From positions 40,701,952 to 40,765,951 of the forward strand of contig OW121741.1 in assembly GCA_933228675.1 (NCBI GenBank): 64,000 bases of DNA. Reading direction: 5' to 3'. This stretch comes from Stomorhina lunata. Its lineage: Eukaryota; Arthropoda; Insecta; Diptera; Rhiniidae. Under the pieces are notes generated by a model, which was not told where the DNA came from, made no database searches, and was given only the letters and a program-made list of their open reading frames with translations. Shown piece by piece: positions 11,354 through 22,367 of the stretch. The translations under genes were made by a program, and so were the position numbers. Every line of letters starts with the position of its first letter. Position 1 is the first letter of the stretch.

Positions 11354-12096
11354 TTTATTTTTTTTATCATGAGACACTCATGTCGCTTTATGGATTTTAG
11401 GGTGTGAAATACCTTACTGCGAGCCGCCGCAAAGGACATCAACTTCATACCATTGTCAGACATTTCACTGTGAAGGCTACATTTACAAACAGTAGGCTCA
11501 AAGCATATTTCCCGTCCTAACTTTGCTTAAAAATCACCCAATATTATTTTAACGTCATGATTGGGGCATCTATTATAGACTTCCTCAAGTTGATCATAGA
11601 AGGATTCTTTAACATCATCATCTTTTTCCTCTGTGGGTGTGTGAGCACCAATTAGGCTCAGATGAAAGAATTTAGCTTTAACGCGTATTGTCTCTAACCT
11701 TTCACTTACTGGTGAACCTGGAAATCAGATTTCGCTTTCTTTTGCTAACCACAACCAAATACGTTATGGCAGTCATTACCATTCCATCTTTTCTCCTGCA
11801 TATCAGTCACATCACATTTATGTACATCAAGAACACCCATCAACTAGATCAGAGCTCCTCCTCTGTAAAGAGTTTGGATGTTCCAGGTGCTGACCCTTAA
11901 ATGATGGTCATTTTTATACCCACCATCAAAAAGGAATGGGGGGTATATTGAGATTGTCATTCCGTTTGTAATTTCCTTAATATTAGCTCAAAACCAAAAT
12001 TGAAGTGTATTCTGAGTCCTTATGAAATGCTAAGACGATTGAGCGATGACCGTCTGTATGTCTGTCTGTTGTCGGCACTATAAAACCTTAACGAAA

Positions 12097-13817
12097 CAAG
12101 TAAGAGTGTTATATTCGGCTGTGCCGAATCTTATATACCCACCATCAAGTTGTGTTAAATTAAGAAGCATATCTCATATATCTACAAGGGTGCAGCTAAT
12201 TCAAAATCTGGACCAAAACTGAAAAATCGCTAAGCTAATTGGTATTGTTGGTAAAACCTTTGGACTAAATTCGGTTGCCGTAGCTTTATAGTATAGATTT
12301 ACATTAATAAGTAGTTAGGCTAAACACGTTAATAGTAATACGGCAGGTCCATATATTTCGTTAGGAGTTCCTAACGCATTGATCAATATAAAGTCTGGGC
12401 TGAACATTGATTGATGCCTATATAATTTCATAGGTGCAATCTTAATATAATGAATGTACCTCCATATCTTTTTGATTGTAGATATAAAAAGGGGATGTTA
12501 TATATATAAGAATTATAGCCAAATGTTGACCGATTATAACAAAATTTTACACACTGGCTGGTATATATATAGAGCTTATTCTTGCAAAATTTAGTGGCCA
12601 TAACTGTCATAGTTTCTAATTTAATAGCTTTTAACTGGCCTTTGCTAAAATTTTTGGTTTCCGTGAATGTTTTTCATATGAAAGCTAAAGTCAAATATGG
12701 ACTGATTCCTATAAAATGTGATGAAATTGCATAAAACTTCCCTAGTTTAAATTTAATCGTCATAACTATTACAATTGTATTCAATTTATCAGGATTAATG
12801 TGTTTCCCGGGGCGGGGTTATTTGGGAGCTCTAACTAAATTTGAACCGATTTTGTCAATTTGCAACACACATCTTTTTCAAGATATCCAAAATACTTTTG
12901 TATAATTTGGTCCCTCTAGCTCTTTTCGTTAAGGTGCTATCGTGCTTTTATCTGACGGAAAGACGGACATAAACAACCTTTTCTTAATGTATTTTTGTGT
13001 TTCCATAAGTTTTTTATATGGGAGCTATAGTCAAATGGTGACCGATTGTAACAAAATTTTGCACACTGGCTGGCACTGACATAAGACTTCCTTGTGCATA
13101 ATTTAGTCTTACTAGCTTTTGTAGTTAAGAAGCTACCATGATTTTATCTGACGGACAGACGGACATAAATCCCATTTTCTTTTGAATTTTTGTGTTTTCG
13201 TAAGTTTTTTATATGGGAGCTAGGTCAAATGGTGACCGATTGCGACAAAATTTTGCACACTGGCTGGCATTGATATACGACTTTCTTATGCCAAATTTAG
13301 TGGTTATATCTGTTATACTTTTAGATTTATTGGCATTTAAGTGTATTTTAGGTGAAATTTAGGCTGTTTTCGTAAGTTTTTTGTATGGGAGCTATGGCTA
13401 CATGTGAACCGATTTTGATGAAATTTTATACACTGCCTAGGTCTAAGGTAGAACTTTTATATATCAATTTCTATCATAATAGCTGTTATAATTTGTCATT
13501 TATTAACAAATAAGCGATTATCCTATACGAGGTTATACGGGAGCTATGATCAAATGTGAACCGATTTTGCCCAATTTCCAATTTCAAAATTTTCTCAGAG
13601 ATGAGGAATATTTCTACTGAGTTTCAGTGAGCTAGCTCCTTTCGTTTAGGCGTTATCGTGATTTCAACAGACAGACAGACGGACATCGCTCAATCGTCTT
13701 AAAATTTCAAAAGGATTCAGAATATATATCGTTTTTGGTTTTTGAGCCAATATTAAGGAAATTACAACCGAAATGACAATCTCAATATACCCCCCATTCT
13801 TTTTGATGGTGGGTATA
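12097..13817 (-). mobile_element. Family A element, full length, nested
   Basis: Complete reverse-strand copy of about 1.72 kb. It starts (plus strand) CAAGTAAGAGTGTTATATTC with the hairpin TTCGGCTGTGCCGAA and ends CCATCAAAAAG complement then GGGTATA. It splits the plus-strand family A copy around it. Confidence 0.8.
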
Positions 13818-15036
13818 ATAATTTTGGTCACTGAAATTTGGCACAAATATTCTCCATTTCTTGGAAAATTTTGGTATTGAAATCGGGTAAAATCGGTTCA
13901 CATTTGACCATAGCTCCCCTATAACCTCGTCTAGGCTGATCGTTTATTTGCTAATAAATGACAAATTATAACAACTATGACGACAAAATTTGGTATATTT
14001 ATATAAGCACTAGGTAGCATATAAAATTTCATCGAAATCGGTTCACATTTAACCACAGCTCCCATACAAAAAACTAACAGAAACAGCCTAAATTTCACCT
14101 GAAATACACTTAAATGCCAATAAATGATAAACTGTAATAGCTTTGGCCACTAAATTTAGCACAAGGATTTCTTATGTGAATAACAGCCAGTGTGCAAAAT
14201 TGTCACAATCGATCACCATTTAACCATAGCTCCCATACAAAAAACTTACGAAAACAGCCTAAATTTCACCTAAAATACACTTTAATGCCAATAAATCTAA
14301 CAGTATAACAGAAATAACCACTAAATTTGGCACAAGGAAGTCTTATGTCAATGCGAGCCAGTGTGCAAAATCGGTCACCATTTGACCATAGCTTCCATAT
14401 AAAAAACTTACGGAAACACAAAAACAAAAGGGGGTTTATGTCCGTCAGATAAAAGCGCGATAGCGCCTTTACGAAAAGGGCTACAGCAACAAATGTTTAC
14501 AGAAGGAAGTCTTATGTGAATGCCAGCCAGTGTGAAAAATTTTGTTACAATCGATCACCATTTGGCCATAGCTCCCATATAAAAAAATTACAGAAATACA
14601 ATAATACAAAAAGAAAAGTCGGTTTATGTCCGTCTGTCCGTCAGATAAAAGTGCGATAGCTCCTTAACGACAAGAGCTAGAGAGACGAAATTGTACTTAA
14701 GTATTTTTGATATATAACAGAAGTTGTGTGCTGATAATGGGCAAAATCGGTGCACATTTAGTTAGAGCTCCCATATAACCCCACCCCGGGAAACACATGA
14801 ATGCTGAAAAATTGAATAAAATTATAATAGCTATGACGAATAAATTTACAATAGAGAAGTTTTGTGCAACTATTGGTAAGTATATCAAATTTTATAATAA
14901 TCGGTCCATATTTGACTTTAGCTTTCATATAAAAAAAACTCCCGGAAACCAAAAAAAATGTAGCAAAGGACAGTTAAAAGCTATTAAATTAGAAACTAGG
15001 ACAGCTACGGGCACTATATTTTGCAAACACAAGCTA

Positions 15037-15596
15037 CAGTGGTCGGTATATTTATTTTGACATATAATTTGTTTTTCTTCTGTTTTATTTTTGGTCCATT
15101 GCAATTAAAAATAGGTTAAATTGCAACATATATTGTTATTTATTAGAACACAAAACACTTTTCACATTTTTAACGTTTTTGTAATATTTTTTTTAATTGA
15201 AACTAAAAAGTCGAAGATTCAGTATAAGGCATAAGTATTTTGACATGTTTTTGTATTGCATATCAACAAATTGGGAACTTCAAGGTCAACAAAAATTAAG
15301 AATAATTATTTGGATTAATATAAAATGTATCCATCCACCTTTAGTATTTTATACTTTTTGGAGGCGATTTGGAACGGAATTCATCAAAGGTTGAAAAAAA
15401 CTTCATAGAAATCTATTTCCAAGCTTTTGTGAAAAATTACAAAAAAATTAAAAATGTGAAAAATGTTTGTGTTCTAATAAATTACAACATTTGTTGCAAT
15501 TTTAACTGTTTTTACTTATTTTTGTAATAACATTGCACCAGAAGTAATAAAACAAGAAAAATAAATGCTATGTCAAAATAAATATGCCCACCACTG
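15037..15596. mobile_element. Foldback MITE of Tc1/mariner type, TA TSD
   Basis: A 560-bp element with ends CAGTGGTCGG and complement CAGTGGTGGG, flanked by TA on both sides (15,035-15,036 and 15,597-15,598). The inverted arms extend about 170-180 bp with good similarity (TATTTATTTTGACAT, TTTATTAGAACACAAA, TTTTCACATTTTTAA). It is non-coding and inserted in family A. Confidence 0.85.
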
Positions 15597-15783
15597 TATA
15601 TAAATACCAGCCAGTGAGTAAAATTTTGTTACCATCGGTCAACATTTGGCTATAATACTTATATATATATATATACATATATAGCTAAACGAAAAGCATT
15701 TAACAACTTATTAATGTAAAGCCATACCAGGTTACGATACCGAGTTTTTTTTTCAAGGTAAATCTTACATAGTTTTAAATGTT

Positions 15784-16075
15784 GGAGTGGGTTACTAGCC
15801 CGACGTCCTAACTCATGTTTTTATAGTTCTTAACGTAGTTCCAAGGGTGATAGCACGATGAGGTCAGTGTCCACAGTTGAGATGAAGGATGGACCAAGAT
15901 TAGTCTGGGTTTACCAAGTTGAATGAATCAGAACCGTTGCTGGGTATCAACGTAACCGACATCTCCCTGCCTATATAATTGTATAAATTGTATGTAAGTA
16001 TACTCAGAAAAAAAAATGAACTAAAATTTAGGAAAATTTACTAAATTTGAGGAAAAAATGGTTGTCGTATGATAC
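15784..16075. repeat. Fragment shared with family C
   Basis: GGTTACTAGCCCGACGTCCTAAC and the following block match, by eye, a module of family C (for example 28,850-29,050). No coding sequence is seen. The rest of the gap is AT-rich. Confidence 0.5.
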
Positions 16076-17802
16076 GTTAATAGTAATACGGCAGGTCCAT
16101 ATATTTCGTAAGGAGTTCCTAATGCATTCATCATATATAAAGTCTGGGCTGAACATTGATTGATGCCTATCTAATTTTATAGGGGCAATCTTAATATAAT
16201 GAATGTACCTCCAAATCTTTTTGATTGTAGATATAAAAAGGGGATGTTATATATATATAAGAGTTATAGCGAAATGTTGACCGATTGTAACAAAATTTTA
16301 CACACTGGCTGGTATATATATAGAGCTTAATTTTTGCAAACTTTAGTGGCCATAGCTATCATAGTTTCTAATTTAATAGCTTTTAACTGGCCTTTGCCAA
16401 AAGCTAAAGTCAAATATGGACTGATTCCTATAAAATTTAATAAACTGATCAAAAATTGCATAAAACTTCCCTGTTAAAAATTAAATCGTCATAGCTATTA
16501 CAATTGTATTCAATTTATCAGCACTAATGTGTTTCCCGGGGTGGGGTTATATGGGAGCTCTAACTAAATTTGAACCGATTTTGTCCATTTTCAACACACA
16601 TCTTTTTCAAGCTATCCAAAATACTTTTGTAAAATTTTGTCCCTCTAGCTCTTTTCGTTAAGGCGCAATCGTGCTTTTATCTGACGGACAGACGGACATA
16701 AACAACCTTTTCTTTATGTATTTTTGTGTTTCCATAAGTTTTTTATATGAGAGCTATGGTGAAATGGCGACCGATTGTGACAAAATTTTGCACACTGGCT
16801 GGCATTGACATAGGACTACCTTGTGCTTAATTTAGTCTTACTAGCTCTTGTAGTTAAGGAGCTATCACGATTTTATCTGACGGACATAAATCCCCTTTTC
16901 TTTTTGAATTTTTGTGTTTTCGTAAGTTTTTTATATGGAAGCTAGGTCAAATGGTGACCGATTGCGACAAAATTTTGCACACTGGCTGGCATTGATATAC
17001 GACTTTCTTATGCCAAATTTAGTGGTTATATCTGTTATATATATATATATATGTGAACCGCCGTGGTATAGCAGGTTAGTCATCCGCCTAGCATACCAGA
17101 GGTCCAAGTTCAATCCCCGGCCAGACACACTTGAAAAAATAAATTTTCAAAAAAGCGGTGGTTCACCTCATAACTCAGCTAGCCACTGGTTATTGAGTAT
17201 TAGGCTTTGTAAAACTTCTCTAACTAATGCATTCGCCGTTCGGAGCCGGCGTAAAAACGTAGGTCCCTTCAATGAGTCTAATATATATATACTTATAGAT
17301 TTATATACTTTTAGATTTATTGGCATTTAAGTGTATTTTAGGTGAAATTTAGGCTGTTTTCGTAAGTTTTTTGTATGGGAGCTATGGCTAAATGTGAACC
17401 GATTTCGATGAAATTTTATATGCTACCTAATGCTTATGTAAAACTTCTAGATACTAAATTTTGTCATCGTAACTGTTATAATTTGTCATTTAATAGCAAA
17501 TAAGCGATTAGTCTAGACGAGGTTATACGGGTGCTATGGTCAAATGCTAAGCGATTTTGCCCAATTTCAATTTTCTCATAGATGAAGAATGTTTTGGCTA
17601 AGTTTCAGTTAGCTAGCTCTTTTCGTTTAGACGTTATCGTGATTTCAACAGACAGACAGACAGACGGACATAGCTCAATCGTCTTAGAATTTCATAAGAA
17701 TTCAGAATATATATCGTTTTTGATTTTTGAACCAATATTAAGGAAATTACAAACGGAACGACAATCTCAATATACCCCCCATTCTTTTTGATGGTGGGTA
17801 TA
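16076..17802 (-). mobile_element. Family A element, near full length, carrying a SINE
   Basis: Reverse-strand copy, 5' terminus at 17,802 (GGGTATA on plus). The hairpin end is missing. It is interrupted by the SINE at about 17,055-17,292, after which family A sequence resumes (TATACTTTTAGATTTATTGG). Confidence 0.75.
17055..17285 (+). mobile_element. tRNA-derived SINE
   Basis: The head GCCGTGGTATAGCAGGTTAG contains an A-box-like TGGTATAGCAGG. About 35 bp on, AGTTCAATCCC is B-box-like, giving a polymerase III promoter pair. A non-tRNA body follows, ending CTTCAATGAGTCTAATATATA. A second, truncated copy lies at 5998-6125. It is flanked by TATATA runs, so the TSD cannot be fixed. It cannot move without a partner LINE. 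Confidence 0.75.
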
Positions 17803-18050
17803 AAAATTGGAGAAATAATTCAAAAACTAAACGTTAAGCTCGTTGTCAAGAAATTTTACATAGGTATTGAGGAAGAGTATTCGAACTTAAGTTTAGAATT
17901 AAGGAGTCTGTAGACTTAAGAGGAGGGGAGCTATATGTCCTCAAATTAGAAATCTGCTAACTGAGATCTAAATTTCAAGAAAATTTGGATCCGATATGAG
18001 CAAAATTGTCGGCCGTAGTAGTTGAAAAACCATACGTATGATGATGTTTT
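17803..18050. other. No gene recognised
   Basis: AT-rich spacer without a recognisable element. Confidence 0.4.
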
Positions 18051-18400
18051 TAATAGATCGCAGATTTCGTTCATATAATAATCTCAATCAATTTTCGAAA
18101 TACCAGAGTTTTTCTACTTTGAGGGCATAAAGCTCCTCTCCTGAAAGATCAACAGACATCAAATTTTAAACTTGTCCTGACTGCTATTGACACATGATCT
18201 TGTACATCGATCTTTTGTACGAATACCAGAAGATCGTTCAGAGCGAGGTGCCATTGTAATGAAGATAAAACACTGCCTTGAGATGTTGCCTTGCCTCTAA
18301 AATAAGGAGGCCTCTAATTTATCACATAAACCACTGTATTCCTATCTAGCACCTCAGCTTTTTGTAGTATATCTTTTTCAACCAAAGTGTGTGCAATTTT
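18050..18400 (-). pseudogene. Scrap of a non-LTR reverse transcriptase
   Basis: Minus-strand translation with interruptions gives QGSVLSSLQWHLALNDLL. This resembles the conserved PQGGVLSPLLW..L motif of Jockey/R1-type reverse transcriptases. No complete domain remains. The identification rests on a single motif. Confidence 0.5.
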
Positions 18401-19620
18401 ATTCATGTTTTCAGATTCGATGGGATGTGGAAAAAGCACTTGAGTGCACTACCGCATCACACATTCACATCCCAACAAAGTCATACACGTATCCTTTTTA
18501 AATTAAAAGGGATTTTTTCCAATAAAACACTTTTCAATAGATGTGTGTGTATGTGTGTATGTAAGTGTAAGTTGCCTGTAAGTTTATGCCAAAGTCTCTT
18601 CTGTGGCACTAGCAAACGTAGTAGCAACAAATTTATTTCTTCCCCCAATAAAAAAATGTTGGCCTTTGTTTTTTTACTCCTCGTGGGCTTATATATAGGG
18701 CTTTTTGGAAAATATTTTTATGTATGTATTCGTTTCCATATGCAAGTGTCTGTCTTTGTGCCTGTGAGAGTTATTTTTTTGTGTACGAATTGGTTTTGTA
18801 AAGATCATAAATTATTTTGGTATTAACCCATTGATTGCTTTGGCGTAGTTTCTCATCGAAACTATATGATAAAGAATGGAGAAAAAAGGCTGCAGAACAC
18901 ACAAATATAAACCAATTCTTGACATCATATTTACAGACACACACACACACAATAATATTTCTTATAAGAACACACTCTATAAAAAAAAACTTTACTTTAG
19001 AGGCGAGTGTGTTTGTTTTATTCTTCCAAAGGAAATTTTTGAATTTTCCCATAAATTGTATCCAATTCGTACTCGTACATACGCTAGTTCCTGCATTTAT
19101 GCAAACCTAAAACTTCCTTATCCTTGTGAGATTTTGTTATTTGTTTTTTCATTATTTTACTCCTGTTTCATTTAGTTTTTATTTTCAATGTTGCATCGTC
19201 GTCCTCGTTATCCTTCGTCGTCGTCGTTGTTTGCCTTTGTCCTCCTCAATGCAGATCTGCATTTATAAAAATTTATTGTTGCACTTCCCTTTTGTGTATG
19301 AATATGGATAATGTCACTTTGATTAAAATGTTATGGGTTATTTGTAGCTGCTGTATTTGTATTGTTGTTGCTTCTGTTATTTTCGGTGGTAAAAAAATAC
19401 ATATATGCAGACAATTTATCCAGACATTGCACTTACTAACAAACTTTCGAGTATTCATAGCATATTTATAGTTGCAGACATCTATTAGTTTATTTTTATG
19501 TATTTTAAAGATTCACAACTTTATAATGTATTTATTCACATGCAAATACAGTGGAGGGTAAAAGTGTTGACTTTGAAATCGAGCACAGTAACTCATAATA
19601 CATCAATACCTTCCGAAAAG
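18400..19620. other. No gene supported
   Basis: Low-complexity, AT-rich DNA with GTGTGTATGTGTGT and ACACACACAC tracts. Several open frames of 60-145 codons exist (for example 18,389-18,826) but have no domain, no coding-like composition and heavy low complexity. I do not call them genes. Confidence 0.5.
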
Positions 19621-20075
19621 TATCGCTGGCATATCCTATTTTGATATTCTTCTTCTGTATTCCTTGAATCCCAGTGGAGCATAGGGCCTTAATCATTCTT
19701 TTATATCGGCCTCTATTGTGAGATATTAGGCATACGTAAGTCCATGAATAGCTTGCTGCTTGCAACTCCGCATCAATTGACATTTTCCACGTTCTAGCAG
19801 ATGAACCAAGACTATGGAGTTTTCCCTGTGTCGACCAATGTTGGTATTTGGCCTTCAAAGTGTGTGGCCTATCCATCGCCATTTCCGTTGACATACCTCA
19901 TCAGTAGTAGCAGATGAACCAAGACTATGGAGTTTTCCCTGTGTCGACCAATGTTGGTATTTGGCCTTCAAAGTGTGTGGCCTATCCATCGCCATTTCCG
20001 TTGACATACCTCATCAGAAGTAGGGATTCGGTTTATCGCGTTAAGTAGATCTTCATTTCTTGTGCGATTCGGCCA
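19620..20075 (-). pseudogene. LINE C-terminal fragment with a 113-bp tandem duplication
   Basis: Minus-strand translation gives RTWKMSIDAELQAASYSW...NRGRYKRMIKALCSTG, the typical extreme C-terminus of an RTE-type ORF. A related fragment lies at 41,126-41,450. Part of it is duplicated in direct orientation with a 113-bp period (starts at 19,795 and 19,908). Confidence 0.6.
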
Positions 20076-20084
20076 CCATATAAA

Positions 20085-20930
20085 GGGTGTCCCAAAATTA
20101 AATTTGAAATAAAACATAGATATTAAAAAAAAAAAAAAAATCGTGAAACTATATTATATCGTAAAGTAGACAGAATGAGGTTATGTATGGAATAAGATAT
20201 CGTGCAGATAGCCGCGGCTTTGCTGGCATACACACGATCTTTTAATGAAATTTTCAATGACCTTTTTGCCTAAATGCTGCGGTATTTCATTAATGCAGCG
20301 TCCAATTTCCTCTTTTAAGGCTTGAGTCGTCGTCGGTTTTTTCTCGTAAGCCCTCGACTTCAAAAAACCCAAAAGAAAAAAATCTAAAAGTGTTTAATCG
20401 CACTATATAGGCGGCCAATTCTGGTCTCCAAAAAGCGAAATAACACGACCGCGAAATGACTAATGTAGCAATTGAATTGTTTCTCTGGCTGTATGACATG
20501 TGGCGCCATCTTGTTGAAACCACATGACCTCCATATTAATTTCTTCAATTATAGGCAAGAAAAAACTGGTTATCATTTCACGATACCGAACACCATTGAC
20601 TGTTTGCGCTTGACCTGCCTCATTTTCATAAAAAAGGTCCAATGATTCCTCCAGCCCAAAAACCACACCAGACAGTGACACTTTGAGGATGCATTTGCTT
20701 CTCGTGAATCACTCGAAGATTTTCTTCAATCCAAATGCGACAATTCTGCCTATTGACGAAGCCATCAAGATGGAAATGGGCCTCGTCACTGAAGATGATT
20801 TTATCGGCAAAATCAGCATTTTCATTTTGTCTCTCCAATACCCAATTAACGAACTGGTCGCATCGGTCATCTGCACGATAACTTGTTCCATACATAACCT
20901 CATTCTGTCTACTTTACGATACAATAAAGT
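20085..20930 (-). pseudogene. Frameshifted mariner-like transposase
   Basis: Minus-strand pieces in order: FSDEAHFHLDGFVNRQNC (first catalytic aspartate), WFQQDGATCHTARE (second), then a frameshift, and KSRAYEKKPTTTQ... to a C-terminal LHDILFHT stop. It is related to, but clearly different from, the elements at 1 and 26.3 kb. The N-terminal ~100 residues (HTH region) are missing. GGGTGTCCCAAAA at 20,086 is probably its 3' terminus. Confidence 0.8.
20157..20921. repeat. 36-bp perfect inverted repeats flanking the mariner remnant
   Basis: 20,157-20,192 and 20,886-20,921 are exact reverse complements (starting TATCGTAAAGTAGACAGAAT). The left copy covers the transposase stop codon and 3' flank. 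The right copy sits where the N-terminal coding part should be. Confidence 0.9.
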
Positions 20931-20944
20931 ACATAAACCCAATT

Positions 20945-21480
20945 TTTTTTTTGTATTTTTGTGTTTCTTTAAGTTTTTTGTATGGAAGCTATGGTCAAAT
21001 GTTGATCGATTGTAACAAAATTTTTCACACTGGTTAGCACTGACATAAGCCTTCCTTGTGATAAATTAGTAGTCACAGCTGTTACAGTTTATCATTTATT
21101 CGCATTAAAGTGTATTTTAGGTGAAATTTAGGCTGTTTCCATTAGTTTTTTGTATGGGAGCTATGGTTAAATGTGAACCGATTTCGATGAAACTTTATAT
21201 GCTGCCTAATACCAAATAAGCGATTAGCCAAGACGAGGTTATACGGGAGCTATGGTCAAATGTGAACCGATTTTGCCCAATTTTAATACCAAAATTGTCC
21301 AAGAAATGAAGAATATTTTCCAAATTTCAGTAACCTATATCCTTTCGTTAAGGTTTTATCGTGCCGACAACAGATAGATCCATCGTCCATCGCTCAATCG
21401 TCTTAGAATTTCACAAGCATTCAGAATATACTTAAATTTTGGTTTTTAAGCCATTATTAGAGAAATTACAAACGGAATTT
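20945..21480 (-). mobile_element. Family A fragment
   Basis: Reverse-strand family A blocks (TTTTTTGTATGGGAGCTATGG, CAATCGTCTTAGAATTTCA) ending at the ACAAACGGAA block. The TATACCC end and the hairpin end are both missing. Confidence 0.6.
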
Positions 21481-22365
21481 CCCTAATAATGGCATATTTA
21501 AACACGCCATCCGGCGATATCCAGATTATTTTATGCTGTCGTTTATGAGGTAAAATAGTGTCATCTACAGCAAGTTTCTTTTCGCAGCAAAACTCGATCA
21601 GCCTTTCTCCGTTATCGTTATTTAGTCCGACACCTTGTTTACCAATATACGTTGATCTTTGAATCCCAACTATTGTTGACCAACCTCATTGTACGTTTGA
21701 GTGACATACCTTTAAATTTCGTTAATATTAGCATCGTTGTTGTTAACAACATCTGGAAGCCGAGTCCTTATGGAAGTAATAAAGGCATTTCGATATCTTT
21801 CTGATTCCAATTTTCCAACATCAATTTTCCGATCGGCTTTGCCGTTTCAGACCTCAGAGCCGCTACTTTTAATCGAATTTTAGATATAACTACATTTTGG
21901 TCGCTATTTATATCTGCTCCGCACCTCAAGTAAAGATCATCGCCACTTAAAATTGATCAAAATATGATCAATTTGGTCCTTAGTAACGCCGTTCGGCGAT
22001 ATTCAAGTTATGAGAAAAAATAGTGCCACCTACAACATGTTTACTTTCATAGCATAGTTCGATTAATCTTTCTCCGTTTTCGTTTCTTACTCTGATACCG
22101 TGCTGGCCAATGTAATGTTTCAAACCGGTGTTGTTTGAACCTACCTGGCGCCAAATTCATTTAATACCATTGTAATATCACAGTTGTATAGGTTGTGGTT
22201 CATCCAACCGCTTAGTAAAATCGTAAAATTCATCTTTATCGTTTTTAGACTGAATTTCAGTTGGAGCATAGACAATGATAATTATCAAATTACGCGCTTT
22301 TGTCTTAAGTTTGACTGAAATTAGCATCTCACTGATAGGATATCATGCTATCATCTGCCATTCTT
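21480..22365 (-). pseudogene. RTE-like LINE endonuclease remnant
   Basis: Minus strand from 22,350 down gives VYAPTEIQSKNDKDEFYDF, GIRVRNENGERLIELCYE, GGTIFSHNLNIAERRY and then a degenerate DQIDHI..SDHH-type region, which is the order of an AP endonuclease domain. 21,480-21,670 repeats a similar segment (NDNGERLIEFCCEKK), so pieces of two copies may be joined. Stops and frameshifts are present. The N-terminal part of this domain is at 25.1 kb, beyond an inserted family A copy. Confidence 0.7.
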
Positions 22366-22367
22366 TT

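Larger units (their letters stand above)
7531..11900 (-). pseudogene. Decayed RTE-like LINE (endonuclease plus reverse transcriptase), interrupted twice
   Basis: Read on the minus strand, the pieces are in LINE order. 11,370-11,900 gives apurinic-type endonuclease motifs (HTPTEEKDDD..ESFYDQLEEVY). 9,180-9,722 gives the endonuclease end (DVRSFRGTNMDSHNFVV) and linker. 8,939-9,180 and 7,960-8,296 give reverse transcriptase parts. 7,531-7,870 gives the C-terminal region (ITLYKTLILPVLLYGAE, AILGVFERKILRKIFGP). There are many stops and frameshifts, and the YADD catalytic block is missing. Family A is inserted at 9,723-11,353 and a hAT MITE at 8,305-8,930. It resembles the copy at 39.0-40.5 kb. The clade assignment (RTE-like) is from motif memory. 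Confidence 0.75.
11915..15780 (+). mobile_element. Family A element, interrupted by another family A copy and a MITE
   Basis: The 5' part is 11,915-12,096. The sequence resumes at 13,818 (GGTCACTGAAATTTGGCAC) exactly where the family consensus would continue, runs to 15,036, and resumes again at 15,599-~15,780. The two gaps are a reversed family A copy (12,097-13,817) and a 560-bp foldback MITE (15,037-15,596). The extreme 3' terminus is lost. This copy is the oldest of the three. Confidence 0.75.

Noticed and set aside
18389..18826. 145-codon open frame as a host gene
   Set aside because: Cysteine/phenylalanine-rich, low-complexity TGTGTG-derived translation, no domain, no conserved context.
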